Source: JAITWN01 sp964546765 (GTDB taxonomy: Bacteria; Pseudomonadota; Gammaproteobacteria; SZUA-140). From it: a stretch of DNA of 36,865 nt. The notes under the pieces were generated by a model that had not been told where the DNA came from, made no database searches, and saw only the letters and a list, made by a program, of their open reading frames with translations. This document shows positions 10,169-16,812 of the stretch, piece after piece. Positions within the stretch are counted from its first letter, which is position 1; each line of letters begins with the position of its first letter. The stretch lies in assembly GCA_964546765.1 (NCBI GenBank), contig CAZJKV010000010.1:1-36865 (forward strand), in the 5' to 3' direction. A program made the translations under genes and the position numbers.

Positions 10169-10891
10169 TTACATCCCCGCAGCGGCCGCGGGCACGAACA
10201 TGTAGCCCGCGCCGCGCACGGTTCGGATTACGCCGGGCCGGTCAGGATCCGGCTCGATCTTGCGGCGCAGGCGTGCAATGCGGATATCGATCGAGCGATC
10301 GAAGGGCTCCCATTCACGATTGCGGGTCAGGGTCAGCAGCTCGTCGCGTGACAGCACCCGGTTCGGGTGGGTCACGAAGACCTTGAGCAAGTCGAACTCC
10401 ATACCGGTCAGCGGGATTTCGTCGCCGTCGTTGTCGCACAGCCGCCGGGCATCGAGATCGAGCATGCAGCGGCCGACCGCAATACTGCGCGTCGCTGCCG
10501 GTCCGGGTGTGGAACCGGGCGGACGCAGACGCCGCATTACGCTCTTGACGCGCGCGCGCAGCTCGCGCGGATCGAACGGCTTGGTGACGTAGTCGTCGGC
10601 GCCGATCTCGAGGCCGACGATACGGTCGACCGGGTCGCCGGCGCCGGTGACCATGATGATGCCGACCGGGTAGCGTTCGCGCAGGTGGCGGGCGAGGCTC
10701 AGGCCGTCCTCGCCCGGGAGATGGAGGTCCAGCAGCACGACGTCCGGGAGCTGTTCGACGATCCGCGTACGCATTGCTTCGCCGCAGTCGCAGAGGACGA
10801 CCTCGAACCCATGGGCGGCCAGATACTCACCGAGCATGCCACGCACATCGGCGTCGTCCTCGACGATCAGCACCCGACCTTCGCCTGACAC
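10169..10891 (-). CDS. OmpR-family response regulator
   Basis: A 240-residue DNA-binding response regulator. The receiver (residues 1-120) has the acidic pocket EDD at 11-13, phospho-acceptor Asp55 in VVLLDLHLPGEDG, and the conserved Lys in DDYVTKPFDPREL. The C-terminal winged helix (about 140-235) has the typical LTGMEFDLLKVF, NRVLSRDELL, DRSIDIRIARLRRKIE and IRTVRGAGYMF. It is the first gene of a two-gene minus-strand operon with the hybrid histidine kinase. It diverges from the probable methanethiol methyltransferase gene across about 200 bases containing a tandem repeat that looks like an OmpR-type binding site. The signal is unknown. Confidence 0.95.
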   Translation of the reverse strand: MSGEGRVLIVEDDADVRGMLGEYLAAHGFEVVLCDCGEAMRTRIVEQLPDVVLLDLHLPGEDGLSLARHLRERYPVGIIMVTGAGDPVDRIVGLEIGADDYVTKPFDPRELRARVKSVMRRLRPPGSTPGPAATRSIAVGRCMLDLDARRLCDNDGDEIPLTGMEFDLLKVFVTHPNRVLSRDELLTLTRNREWEPFDRSIDIRIARLRRKIEPDPDRPGVIRTVRGAGYMFVPAAAAGM

Positions 10892-10959
10892 GGCAGCCCT
10901 CTCCGCGATGTCGCTTCGGATCCATTATAGCCCCGCCCGGATGGAAACGGGTACTCAAG

Positions 10960-10977
10960 GATACAAAGCGATACAAA
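10960..10977 (+). promoter_or_regulatory. Tandem direct repeat, candidate operator for the OmpR-type regulator
   Basis: GATACAAA occurs twice, at 10960-10967 and 10970-10977, exactly ten bases apart, so both face the same side of the helix. OmpR-family regulators bind such tandem half-sites as dimers. The pair lies between the regulator gene and the divergent mddA-like gene, just upstream of a TTGACA (10989-10994) that lacks a good -10 partner, as expected for an activated promoter. Confidence 0.5.
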
Positions 10978-11093
10978 CTGTTACCGCGTTGACATCACCC
11001 CGATACCCCCGCCTCGTACTCTGACCTCCGGTGGGCGCGTGTACCCATGCCGGTCCCGCGACCCGGGAGTCAAACAACAGAGGAGGTATTGAC

Positions 11094-11852
11094 ATGAAGC
11101 GCTATTCGATACTGATCTACGGGGTGATCTGCTACGCGATCTTCTTCGGCACGTTCCTGTACGCCGCCGGCTTCGTCGGCGACATCGGGGTCCCGAAGTC
11201 GATCGATTCCGAACCGGTCTCGTCGCTCGGTTTTGCGCTGCTCGTGAATCTCGGCCTGCTGGGCCTGTTCGCGATCCAGCACAGCGTCATGGCGCGGCCG
11301 GCGTTCAAGCGCTGGTGGACACGCATCGTCCCGCAGCCTGCCGAGCGCAGCACCTACGTGTTGTTCTCGAGCCTCGCACTGATCGCGCTGTTTGCTTTGT
11401 GGCAGCCAATGGGCGGAGTGATATGGAACGTCGAGGATCCGGCCGGGCGCATCGCGCTCTACAGCCTGTTCATCTGGGGCTGGTCGCTGGTGCTGGTGTC
11501 GACGTTCCTGATTAATCACTTCGACCTGTTCGGCCTGCGTCAGGTCTGGCTGTATTTCCGCGACCGTAAATACACCCCGTTGCCGTTCCGCACCCCCGGC
11601 CCTTACCGCTGGATCCGCCATCCACTCTATCTCGGCTGGCTGTTCGCGTTCTGGGCAACGCCGACGATGACTGTAGCGCACCTGGTGTTCGCGCTCGCGA
11701 CGACCGCATACATCCTGATCGCGATCCGCTTCGAAGAGCGCGACCTCGTCGACGCGCATCCGGAGTACGAGGCCTATCGCAGACAGGTGCCGATGCTGGT
11801 CCCGCGCGTCGGCGGCAAGGCCGTCGCGGACAGCCAGGCCGCGCAGCCGTAA
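11094..11852 (+). CDS. mddA: Probable methanethiol S-methyltransferase (MddA), NnrU/ICMT-like membrane protein
   Basis: A 252-residue integral membrane protein with about five to six hydrophobic helices. It resembles the NnrU/isoprenylcysteine-methyltransferase superfamily, most closely the MddA group that methylates methanethiol to dimethyl sulfide with S-adenosylmethionine. Visible signatures are IQHSVMARPAFKRWW in the N-terminal half and, in the SAM-binding half, LFGLRQVWLYF, GPYRWIRHPLYLGWL and IRFEERDLVDAHPEYEAYRRQVPML. The HP-Y-x-G and EE motifs are the cofactor-site residues in this superfamily. The ATG at 11094 has the ribosome binding site GAGGAGG. It is followed 42 bases later by a DUF4242 gene. 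Assignment to MddA rather than another NnrU-type methyltransferase rests on overall resemblance only. Confidence 0.7.
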   Translation: MKRYSILIYGVICYAIFFGTFLYAAGFVGDIGVPKSIDSEPVSSLGFALLVNLGLLGLFAIQHSVMARPAFKRWWTRIVPQPAERSTYVLFSSLALIALFALWQPMGGVIWNVEDPAGRIALYSLFIWGWSLVLVSTFLINHFDLFGLRQVWLYFRDRKYTPLPFRTPGPYRWIRHPLYLGWLFAFWATPTMTVAHLVFALATTAYILIAIRFEERDLVDAHPEYEAYRRQVPMLVPRVGGKAVADSQAAQP

Positions 11853-11894
11853 TCGATGTCCATCCACTACCACGTTCAACAGAGGAGAAAGGCC

Positions 11895-12197
11895 ATGAAC
11901 CTGTACTTTATTCGCCGCCGCACCGCATGGAAGACCCCGGCCGAGCTCGAGCAGGCCGCGGCCCGCTCGCGACTGGTCGGCAATGTCGAGATGCCCGATC
12001 GCGTGCGCTGGATCCGCAGCTATGTCGTCCAGGAAGACGATGGCACCCTCGGCACGGTCTGTATCTACGAGGCGACCAACAGCGCCGCGATCCGCGAGCA
12101 TGCGCGCCGCGCCGGCTTGCCGGCCGACGAGATCACGCCGGTCGCGCGCACCGTGATCGTCCGGGACGATCCGGTCGAGCGCAGCAAGGTCGCGTAG
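11895..12197 (+). CDS. DUF4242 small protein
   Basis: A 100-residue soluble protein matching DUF4242, a ferredoxin-like (dimeric alpha/beta barrel) family annotated in some genomes as nickel-binding. Features are the start LYFIRRRTAW, the middle VRWIRSYVVQEDDGTLGTVCIYEA, and the end AIREHARRAGLPADEITPVAR, where the last helix is highly typical. The ribosome binding site GAGGAGAAAGG precedes the ATG at 11895. Located 42 bases after the mddA-like gene with its own good ribosome binding site, it is likely cotranscribed with it. No catalytic function is established for the family. Confidence 0.85.
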   Translation: MNLYFIRRRTAWKTPAELEQAAARSRLVGNVEMPDRVRWIRSYVVQEDDGTLGTVCIYEATNSAAIREHARRAGLPADEITPVARTVIVRDDPVERSKVA

Positions 12198-12205
12198 GGA
12201 AGGGC

Positions 12206-12233
12206 GGGCCGCCGGCCGTGATGCCGGCGGCCC
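12206..12233 (+). terminator. Strong GC hairpin after the DUF4242 gene
   Basis: GGGCCGCCGGC (12206-12216) pairs perfectly with GCCGGCGGCCC (12223-12233) around a six-base loop, starting eight bases after the DUF4242 stop. There is no T-run, so it may be a pause/termination or mRNA-stabilising hairpin that separates this operon from tRNA-Arg. Confidence 0.5.
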
Positions 12234-12302
12234 GGTCCGCAGTCGAGACGACACCCGCCGTGACAACCACGATCCCTGCAGACTCAACACCCGGTCCCGA
12301 CC

Positions 12303-12331
12303 TTGACACCCCGGCGCTCGGCCCCGATAAT
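12303..12331 (+). promoter_or_regulatory. Sigma-70 promoter of tRNA-Arg
   Basis: TTGACA (12303-12308) and GATAAT (12326-12331) are separated by the optimal 17 bases and lie 20 bases before the mature tRNA 5' end. This is a near-consensus promoter, as expected for a stable RNA gene. Confidence 0.85.
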
Positions 12332-12351
12332 GGCCGGCTACTCACCGTAAA

Positions 12352-12428
12352 GCGCCCGTAGCTCAGTTGGATAGAGTATCAGGCTACGAACCTGAGGGTC
12401 GGGAGTTCGAATCTCTCCGGGCGCGCCA
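12352..12428 (+). tRNA. tRNA-Arg(ACG)
   Basis: A 77-base tRNA with encoded CCA. The acceptor GCGCCCG pairs with CGGGCGC, the D arm contains AGCTCAGTTGGATAGAG, the anticodon stem TCAGG/CCTGA encloses CTACGAA with anticodon ACG, and the T arm holds GAGTTCGAATCTC. The A34 is normally deaminated to inosine to read CGT/CGC/CGA. It is the counterpart of E. coli argV, which directly follows serV; here about 6 kb separate the two. Confidence 0.98.
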
Positions 12429-12625
12429 CCTACAAAATCATGAGACATTTCAGAATCTGTGCCGACATTCGACAAGATGAATGTGGGCACTATTTTGATG
12501 CGGGTTATACAATTGCCGTCAGAAATGATGGTCATTGTTGAATTGTCCCGTTATACGGAGTAACACCCTACACGATTTGCTTGCCTCATTGAGGTGAAAT
12601 CGTCTGCCAAGCACAGGATGCCCAT

Positions 12626-13105
12626 ATGTACGATAAACCTTTAATTAAAATCCGTTTTCCAAGGAAAAAAAGGATCGGTTTGATATCGCATGATTCACGT
12701 AAAAAGGACATGCTCGATTGGGCGCGCTATAACAAGGAACTGTTAGTGCAGCGTGAGCTTTATGCCACCGGGACCACCGGAACAATATTGGAGAACGAGC
12801 TGGGGCTGAGCATCCACAAGTTCAAAAGCGGCCCGTTGGGAGGGGACCAGCAGATCGGGGCTAAAATCGCTGATCATGAAATAGACATAGTAATTTTCTT
12901 GTGGGATCCGTTACAGTCCCATCCGCACGAACCCGATATTCATGCCTTGCAACGCATTGCCACCGTATACAATATTGTTTTGGCATGCGACCGAGCCACC
13001 GCGGATTTTGTTATATCGAGCCCGCTGATGGATGAACCCTATGAAAAGCTGGTGATTAATTATGAAATAGAAAGGATGGAGCAGATTGATCAGCTGATCA
13101 GATGA
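12626..13105 (+). CDS. mgsA: Methylglyoxal synthase
   Basis: The enzyme converts dihydroxyacetone phosphate to methylglyoxal and phosphate, a bypass of lower glycolysis that relieves phosphate limitation and sugar-phosphate stress. The 159-residue product aligns along its full length with E. coli MgsA: ISHDSRKKDML, LYATGTTGTILE, SGPLGGDQQIGAKI, FLWDPLQSHPHEPD, and ACDRATADFVISSP. The active-site residues are all present as Asp23, Asp74 (GGDQQ), Asp94, His101 and Asp104. The gene is visibly more AT-rich than its neighbours (for example AAACCTTTAATTAAAAT at its start), suggesting acquisition from elsewhere, and it lies just downstream of tRNA-Arg, a common insertion position. No integrase or repeated tRNA end is visible. 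Confidence 0.96.
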   Translation: MYDKPLIKIRFPRKKRIGLISHDSRKKDMLDWARYNKELLVQRELYATGTTGTILENELGLSIHKFKSGPLGGDQQIGAKIADHEIDIVIFLWDPLQSHPHEPDIHALQRIATVYNIVLACDRATADFVISSPLMDEPYEKLVINYEIERMEQIDQLIR

Positions 13106-13193
13106 TCTCCGGGTCGTCTTCCGGTCCATTGCAGCTTCAAGTGCAGGATTGGGACCAGGTGCTTCGGGTGGCTCATCACTATGGAGAAGAGAC

Positions 13194-13679
13194 ATGACGA
13201 AGCAAGCAAAGAACACTATTTGTCTTTGGTACGATGGTGAAGCCGAGGACGCGGCGCGATTTTATGCCAAGACCTTTCCCGATTCATCCGTCGGTGCGGT
13301 GCATCGCGCACCGGGAGACTTTCCGTCCGGGAAGAAAGGGGATGTGTTGACGGTTGAGTTTACCGTGATGGGGATTCCCTGTCTCGGCCTCAATGGCGGA
13401 CCCGCGTTCAAGCACAACGAAGCATTCTCGTTTCAGGTCGCAACCGCCGACCAGGCCGAAACCGATCGTTACTGGAACGCAATCGTCGGCAACGGCGGCA
13501 AGGAGAGTGAATGCGGCTGGTGCAAGGACAAATGGGGATTGTCCTGGCAGATTACGCCGATTGCTCTGATCAATGCGATAATCGATCCCGATCCCGCCGC
13601 CGCCAAGCGCGCGTTCGATGCGATGATGCAGATGCAAAAGATCGACATTGACGCAATCGAGGCGGCGCGCCGCGGTTGA
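13194..13679 (+). CDS. VOC-superfamily protein (PhnB / 3-demethylubiquinone methyltransferase-like)
   Basis: A 161-residue protein of the PhnB-like glyoxalase/dioxygenase (VOC) superfamily. It shows ICLWYDGEAEDAARFYAKTFPDS near the N-terminus, GDVLTVEFTVMGIPCLGLNGGP, EAFSFQVATADQAETDRYW, and the typical CGWCKDKWGLSWQI segment, with an end KRAFDAMMQMQKIDI. Members are often annotated from similarity to a 3-demethylubiquinone-9 methyltransferase domain but actual reactions are mostly unknown. The ATG at 13194 with ribosome binding site GGAGAAGAGAC is preferred to the upstream in-frame start at 13149. It is about 90 bases after mgsA and 46 bases before the subtilase gene. Confidence 0.88.
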   Translation: MTKQAKNTICLWYDGEAEDAARFYAKTFPDSSVGAVHRAPGDFPSGKKGDVLTVEFTVMGIPCLGLNGGPAFKHNEAFSFQVATADQAETDRYWNAIVGNGGKESECGWCKDKWGLSWQITPIALINAIIDPDPAAAKRAFDAMMQMQKIDIDAIEAARRG

Positions 13680-13725
13680 GTTGCATCCGGGCAGCGCCTG
13701 TCTCACCGCCGGCTTTTCTGGACAC

Positions 13726-16332
13726 ATGTCACTGAAATGCCTTGCAGTTGTTCTGATGCTGTCGCTGCTCGCCGCCTGCAGCAGTGGTGGCGGCGGAACG
13801 GCAGAACTGTTCACGATCAGCGGCACCGTGACAGCGTCCGATGCGACTGCGGCCGACGGTGACGTCAACGATCCCTTTGCGCCATTTGCCTCGAACGATA
13901 CCTGCGATACCGCGCAGCCCTTGCTCAATCCCGTGACGCTCGGCGGTTACGTCAATACACCCGGCGCCGGTGCGCCGGGGCGCTCCTTTGTGTCCGGCGA
14001 TCTGGACGATGTGTACAGTGTCGCGTTGCTGGCCGGGCAGACGGTGACCCTCTACATCAGCGAGGACGGATCGATCCACGATCTCGACCTGTACCTGATC
14101 GACAGCGCCTGCACAACGATCATCGACGCGTCCCTGGGCCTCGCTCCCATCGAGACCGTGACCGCGCCGGCCGATGGAGAGTACCTCGTCAATGTCAAGG
14201 TCTATTGTGATCTGGCGGACTGTTCCTCTACGACGACCGCAACCAACTACAACCTGGTGATCGGCCAGGTCGGCTTCGTCGCGACCGACGACCTGCGCGC
14301 CGGTGACGACTTTGTTTCGGGCGAGGTGATAGTCACCTTCGATGACACAACGGGTGTGCTGTCGACCGCGCAGGTACAATCCCGGGCCAGGTCGATGGGA
14401 CTCGCAATGCGGGCGGGCGCGCCGGGGCGCGCGAAGCTGTTGCGAATCGACGATGCCGGTAACCCCGCAGTCGCCGTCAGCGCTATCGGCCTCGGCAAAC
14501 GGTCGGGGAAGGGCACTACCCGCCTGGGCGTCGGTATATCTGCCACCCTGCAGGAAAAGCTGGATACCGTCACCATCGTCCACGCGCTGCGCGTCAGACC
14601 CGATGTCGCCGCGGCGGATCTCAATTACATCCGTCGAGCCTTCCGGGTGCCGGACGACGACTTTTATCATCTCCAGTGGAATTACCCGCTGATCAACCTC
14701 CCGGCCGCCTGGGACGTGGCGCTTGGCGACGACGTCGTCGTCGCTGTTGTCGATACCGGTGTGCTCGTCGATCATCCGGATCTGCAGGGCCAGCTGGTCG
14801 CCGGATACGATTTCATCTCGAATCCGAACAACGCCCTCGATGGCGACGGTATCGATGACGATCCCTCCGATCCGGGTGACGGCAACGGACCCGGCGGCTC
14901 GAGCAGTTTCCACGGGACTCATGTGGCGGGCACCATCGCCGCGCGCAGCGATAACGGCGTCGGCGTCGCCGGCGTCGCGTGGAACGCGAAGATCATGCCG
15001 CTGCGCGCGCTCGGCAGGTTCGGGGCGACGAGCTTCGATATCCAGCAGGCTGTTCTGTATGCGGCCGGACTGGATAACGCATCAGGCACGGTACCGCCGC
15101 GGCGCGCCGACATCATCAACATTAGCCTCGGCGGAAGCGGATCGTCGGCGAGCGAACAGAATGTCTACGCCCAGGCGCGCGATGCCGGCGTCATCATCGT
15201 CGCGGCGGCCGGCAATGCGAGCAGCACCACGCCCGCATACCCGGCGTCATACGACGGCGTGATCTCCGTCAGCGCCGTCGGCATCAACAGGACCCTCGCG
15301 CCATATTCGAATTTCGGCCCGCTGATCGATATCGCGGCCCCGGGCGGCGATACCTCCCGGGATCTCAATGGCGACGGCTTTCCGGACGGCGTGCTGTCAC
15401 TGAGCGGAAGCGAGGGGGAGAGCGGCATCCAGCATATCTACAGGTTCCTGCAGGGGACCTCGATGGCGACCGCGCATGTCTCGGGCGTCCTGGCGTTGAT
15501 GAAGGGGATTGATCCGCTGCTGACGCCGGACGACATCGACAGTCTCATCAGCAGTGGTGCGATCACCGAGGACATCGGGGCGCCCGGCCGGGATGACCAG
15601 TTCGGCTGGGGTCTGATCGATGCGTTCAAGGCGGTCCAGGCAGCGGGCGCGGCGGCGTCGCCGACGCCACTGCTGCAGGTAAATCCCGCAAGCCTGAACT
15701 TCTCGACCGGCGTCTCCGGTCTGACGCTGCGGCTGCGCAACGCGGGCAGCGGTGCGCTGGCCGCCGACGCACCAGTATCGGACGCTGACTGGCTGATCGT
15801 GAGCGCGAGCGACGTGGACAGCAACGGCCTCGGGACATATGCGGTTGCTGTCGACCGCGAGGGGCTCGCGCCCGGAACTTACAACGCGACCATCACCATC
15901 GACTCCGATGCCAACACGGCCCAGATCCCGGTCAGCATGCAGGTGGCTGTGCCGGGGGTGACCGGCGGTGACGCAGGCTTCCACCGGATAATTCTGCTGG
16001 ATCCGGATACCTTCGAGACCTTGCAGACCGTCAACGCCGACAATGTCGACGGCGCATACAGCTTCGAATTCTCTGGTGTCCCCGCGGGGCGGTATTTCAT
16101 CTTTGCAGGCACGGACATGAATAACGATAGTTTCATCTGCGGCGAGGGCGAGGCCTGCGGGGCCTGGCCGACCATCTCCCGGCTGGAGGAACTGACAGTC
16201 AGCGCCGACGTCGATAACGTGAACTTTGTTACGAGCTACGACACCGGTCTCAGCGACGCCAGTGCGTCGACACCGCGCCGCGGCCTTTCCCGCGTGCCCG
16301 TGCCCGTTATGCAACTGGAAGGGCGACCATGA
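13726..16332 (+). CDS. Subtilisin-like (S8) serine protease lipoprotein
   Basis: An 868-residue surface protease. The start is a lipoprotein signal with lipobox LLAAC (Cys18). Residues about 75-195 resemble a bacterial pre-peptidase (PPC) domain (DVYSVALLAGQTVTLYISEDG). A propeptide-like segment (GEVIVTFDD) follows, then the S8 catalytic domain with Asp343 (VVDTGVLVDHPDLQ), His396 (HGTHVAGTIAAR), oxyanion Asn (AAAGNAS) and Ser579 (GTSMATAHVSGVLALM). After residue about 645 comes a BACON/immunoglobulin-like domain (LLQVNPASLNFSTG, WLIVSASDVDSNG) and a C-terminal SdrD-B/carboxypeptidase-regulatory-like region. The ATG at 13726 is chosen because it begins the signal sequence. Its TGA overlaps the ATG of the next gene (ATGA), implying coupled translation. 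Confidence 0.93.
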   Translation: MSLKCLAVVLMLSLLAACSSGGGGTAELFTISGTVTASDATAADGDVNDPFAPFASNDTCDTAQPLLNPVTLGGYVNTPGAGAPGRSFVSGDLDDVYSVALLAGQTVTLYISEDGSIHDLDLYLIDSACTTIIDASLGLAPIETVTAPADGEYLVNVKVYCDLADCSSTTTATNYNLVIGQVGFVATDDLRAGDDFVSGEVIVTFDDTTGVLSTAQVQSRARSMGLAMRAGAPGRAKLLRIDDAGNPAVAVSAIGLGKRSGKGTTRLGVGISATLQEKLDTVTIVHALRVRPDVAAADLNYIRRAFRVPDDDFYHLQWNYPLINLPAAWDVALGDDVVVAVVDTGVLVDHPDLQGQLVAGYDFISNPNNALDGDGIDDDPSDPGDGNGPGGSSSFHGTHVAGTIAARSDNGVGVAGVAWNAKIMPLRALGRFGATSFDIQQAVLYAAGLDNASGTVPPRRADIINISLGGSGSSASEQNVYAQARDAGVIIVAAAGNASSTTPAYPASYDGVISVSAVGINRTLAPYSNFGPLIDIAAPGGDTSRDLNGDGFPDGVLSLSGSEGESGIQHIYRFLQGTSMATAHVSGVLALMKGIDPLLTPDDIDSLISSGAITEDIGAPGRDDQFGWGLIDAFKAVQAAGAAASPTPLLQVNPASLNFSTGVSGLTLRLRNAGSGALAADAPVSDADWLIVSASDVDSNGLGTYAVAVDREGLAPGTYNATITIDSDANTAQIPVSMQVAVPGVTGGDAGFHRIILLDPDTFETLQTVNADNVDGAYSFEFSGVPAGRYFIFAGTDMNNDSFICGEGEACGAWPTISRLEELTVSADVDNVNFVTSYDTGLSDASASTPRRGLSRVPVPVMQLEGRP

Positions 16333-16808
16333 GGGCGACCGCCGTTACACTGGCCTGTGTGTTGCTGATGATCGCCTGCGGCACGACGGTCGACAGGCCG
16401 CCGGGCGGCGAAGTGCTGCATGCAAGCGGGCAGTGCGGCACGACCGGCAAGGACTCCGTGATCACGCTGATCGAGTCACAGGCGCAACTGGGTGATGCGT
16501 TCGCGCGTGTGACCATGCTGGAGCTGCCGCGACGGGGCGCACCCGTCCTCGACTTCAAGACGCATCATGCGTTACTGATAGAGATGGGCATGCGCCCCAC
16601 CGGCGGCTTCGGCCTCGACCTGGCGGGACCGCCGGCGGTCTCGAGTGATGACACACTGGAGATCCGTGTCGACTGGGTGGAACCCGGACCGGACATGCTG
16701 CTGACGCAGGCGATCACCAGTCCCTGCCTGCTGCTGAAGATCCCGGCCGGCGATTACCGCAGCGTCGTCGTGCGCGACCGGCGCGGGATCATTCGCGCAG
16801 CATTATAA
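16329..16808 (+). CDS. PrcB-like lipoprotein
   Basis: A 159-residue lipoprotein (lipobox LLMIAC, Cys17). The segment THHALLIEMGMRPTGGFGLDL followed by DTLEIRVDWVEPGPDMLLTQAITSPCLLLKIP resembles the PrcB_C domain named after a subunit of the Treponema dentilisin protease complex, where PrcB is needed with a subtilisin-like catalytic subunit. The gene overlaps the upstream subtilase gene by four bases, so the products are very likely made together and may form a complex on the membrane. It converges with the P-type ATPase gene, leaving only four bases between stop codons. Family assignment is by motif memory. Confidence 0.7.
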   Translation: MRATAVTLACVLLMIACGTTVDRPPGGEVLHASGQCGTTGKDSVITLIESQAQLGDAFARVTMLELPRRGAPVLDFKTHHALLIEMGMRPTGGFGLDLAGPPAVSSDDTLEIRVDWVEPGPDMLLTQAITSPCLLLKIPAGDYRSVVVRDRRGIIRAAL

Positions 16809-16812
16809 GGTG

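Noticed and set aside
10989..10994. TTGACA as a complete sigma-70 promoter for mddA
   Set aside because: No acceptable -10 hexamer at 16-18 bases; kept only as part of an activated-promoter hypothesis.
12352..12625. Attachment site of an integrated element at tRNA-Arg
   Set aside because: No integrase gene and no visible repeat of the tRNA 3' end downstream.
16809..16812. Terminator between the convergent prcB-like and ATPase genes
   Set aside because: Only four bases separate the stop codons and no hairpin with a T-run was found at either gene end.
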